In this document: one piece after another, positions 6,395 to 6,588 of the stretch
Position numbering within the stretch: position 1 is the stretch's first letter
How the letters are laid out: every line of letters begins with the position of its first letter
NCBI GenBank assembly: GCA_018241865.1
Contig: JAFECY010000128.1
Span: forward strand, 1 to 6,588
From: Pseudomonadota bacterium
GTDB lineage: Bacteria; Pseudomonadota; Gammaproteobacteria; Burkholderiales; Burkholderiaceae_D
Direction of reading: 5' to 3'
Length of the DNA stretch: 6,588 nt
Program-made: the position numbers and the translations under genes
The notes under the pieces: generated by a model
What the model saw: the letters and a program-made list of their open reading frames with translations, nothing else
What the model was told of the DNA's origin: nothing
The model's database searches: none

Positions 6395-6588
6395 ATGGAT
6401 ATTCAACGCTTCCACCCTGGCAAGACGCTATCCGAGATGGCGATTTTCAACGGCACGATTTATCTCGCCGGCCAGATTGCCGAGGATGTGAGTCAGGATA
6501 TTCGCGGCCAGACTCGCGAAGTGCTGGGACACATCGACCGCTTACTAGCAGAAGGCGGCAGCGACAAGAGCCGTATTTTGATGTGCCA
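6395..6588 (+). CDS. RidA/YjgF-family protein, N-terminal part (cut by window edge)
   Basis: An open frame from ATG 6395 runs off the right edge, showing 64 residues of a family that is usually about 115-130 long. The visible text MDIQRFHPGKTLSEM, then GTIYLAGQIAED, DIRGQTREVLGHIDRLLAE and GGSDKSRIL is characteristic of RidA/YjgF/UK114 proteins, small trimers that in their best-known branch hydrolyse reactive 2-aminoacrylate-type enamines. The Arg that separates the deaminase branch (about residue 105) lies outside the window, so activity cannot be judged. It starts 22 bases after the hydrolase stop with no clear ribosome site, so translation may depend on the upstream gene. It is the only reading of the last 190 bases that resembles a known family. 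Confidence 0.85.
   Translation, partial: MDIQRFHPGKTLSEMAIFNGTIYLAGQIAEDVSQDIRGQTREVLGHIDRLLAEGGSDKSRILMC

Noticed and set aside
6039..6491. 150-codon open frame overlapping the third hydrolase and the start of the RidA gene
   Set aside because: It is out of frame with two recognisable proteins and its translation resembles no family.

Overview
The window reads as chromosomal DNA from a betaproteobacterium, most likely Burkholderiales and perhaps Oxalobacteraceae. This is inferred from protein flavour (ScoB, a Pseudomonas/Burkholderia-type 3-hydroxybutyrate dehydrogenase), moderately GC-rich codon use (mid-50s % by eye) and AGGA-type ribosome sites; no rRNA or marker gene is present to prove it. 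Genes are tightly packed, with no IS element, CRISPR array, tRNA or phage gene seen. No gene-free stretch exceeds about 210 bases.

Layout. Bases 1-537 (+) are the C-terminal part of a 3-oxoacid CoA-transferase B subunit (scoB), ended by a strong bidirectional hairpin terminator at 560-588. A minus-strand trio converges on it, in transcription order: an unrecognised helical protein (3463-2789), an alpha/beta hydrolase with a basic C-terminal tail (2755-1751), and a FabH-like ketoacyl synthase III homologue (1602-607). The last keeps the catalytic Cys but carries Thr and Tyr where FabH has His and Asn. A second alpha/beta hydrolase (3673-4512, +) diverges from the trio and converges on bdhA, 3-hydroxybutyrate dehydrogenase (5372-4578, -), with another bidirectional terminator at 4532-4559. 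A third alpha/beta hydrolase (5485-6372, +), clearly a paralogue of the second, diverges from bdhA. It is followed 22 bases later by the start of a RidA-family protein that runs off the right edge.

How it may fit together. BdhA oxidises D-3-hydroxybutyrate to acetoacetate and the ScoA/ScoB transferase activates acetoacetate to acetoacetyl-CoA, so both steps of 3-hydroxybutyrate (ketone-body/PHB-monomer) use lie within 5 kb. The two paralogous hydrolases around bdhA could release 3-hydroxybutyrate from an ester or oligomer; that is inference from position only. The minus-strand trio is the best candidate for something undescribed: a non-decarboxylating FabH-like acyltransferase paired with a hydrolase and an unknown helical protein. 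The 112-base bdhA/hydrolase divergent region holds three perfect or near-perfect dyads, suggesting shared regulation, and the third hydrolase may be translated from a leaderless mRNA.
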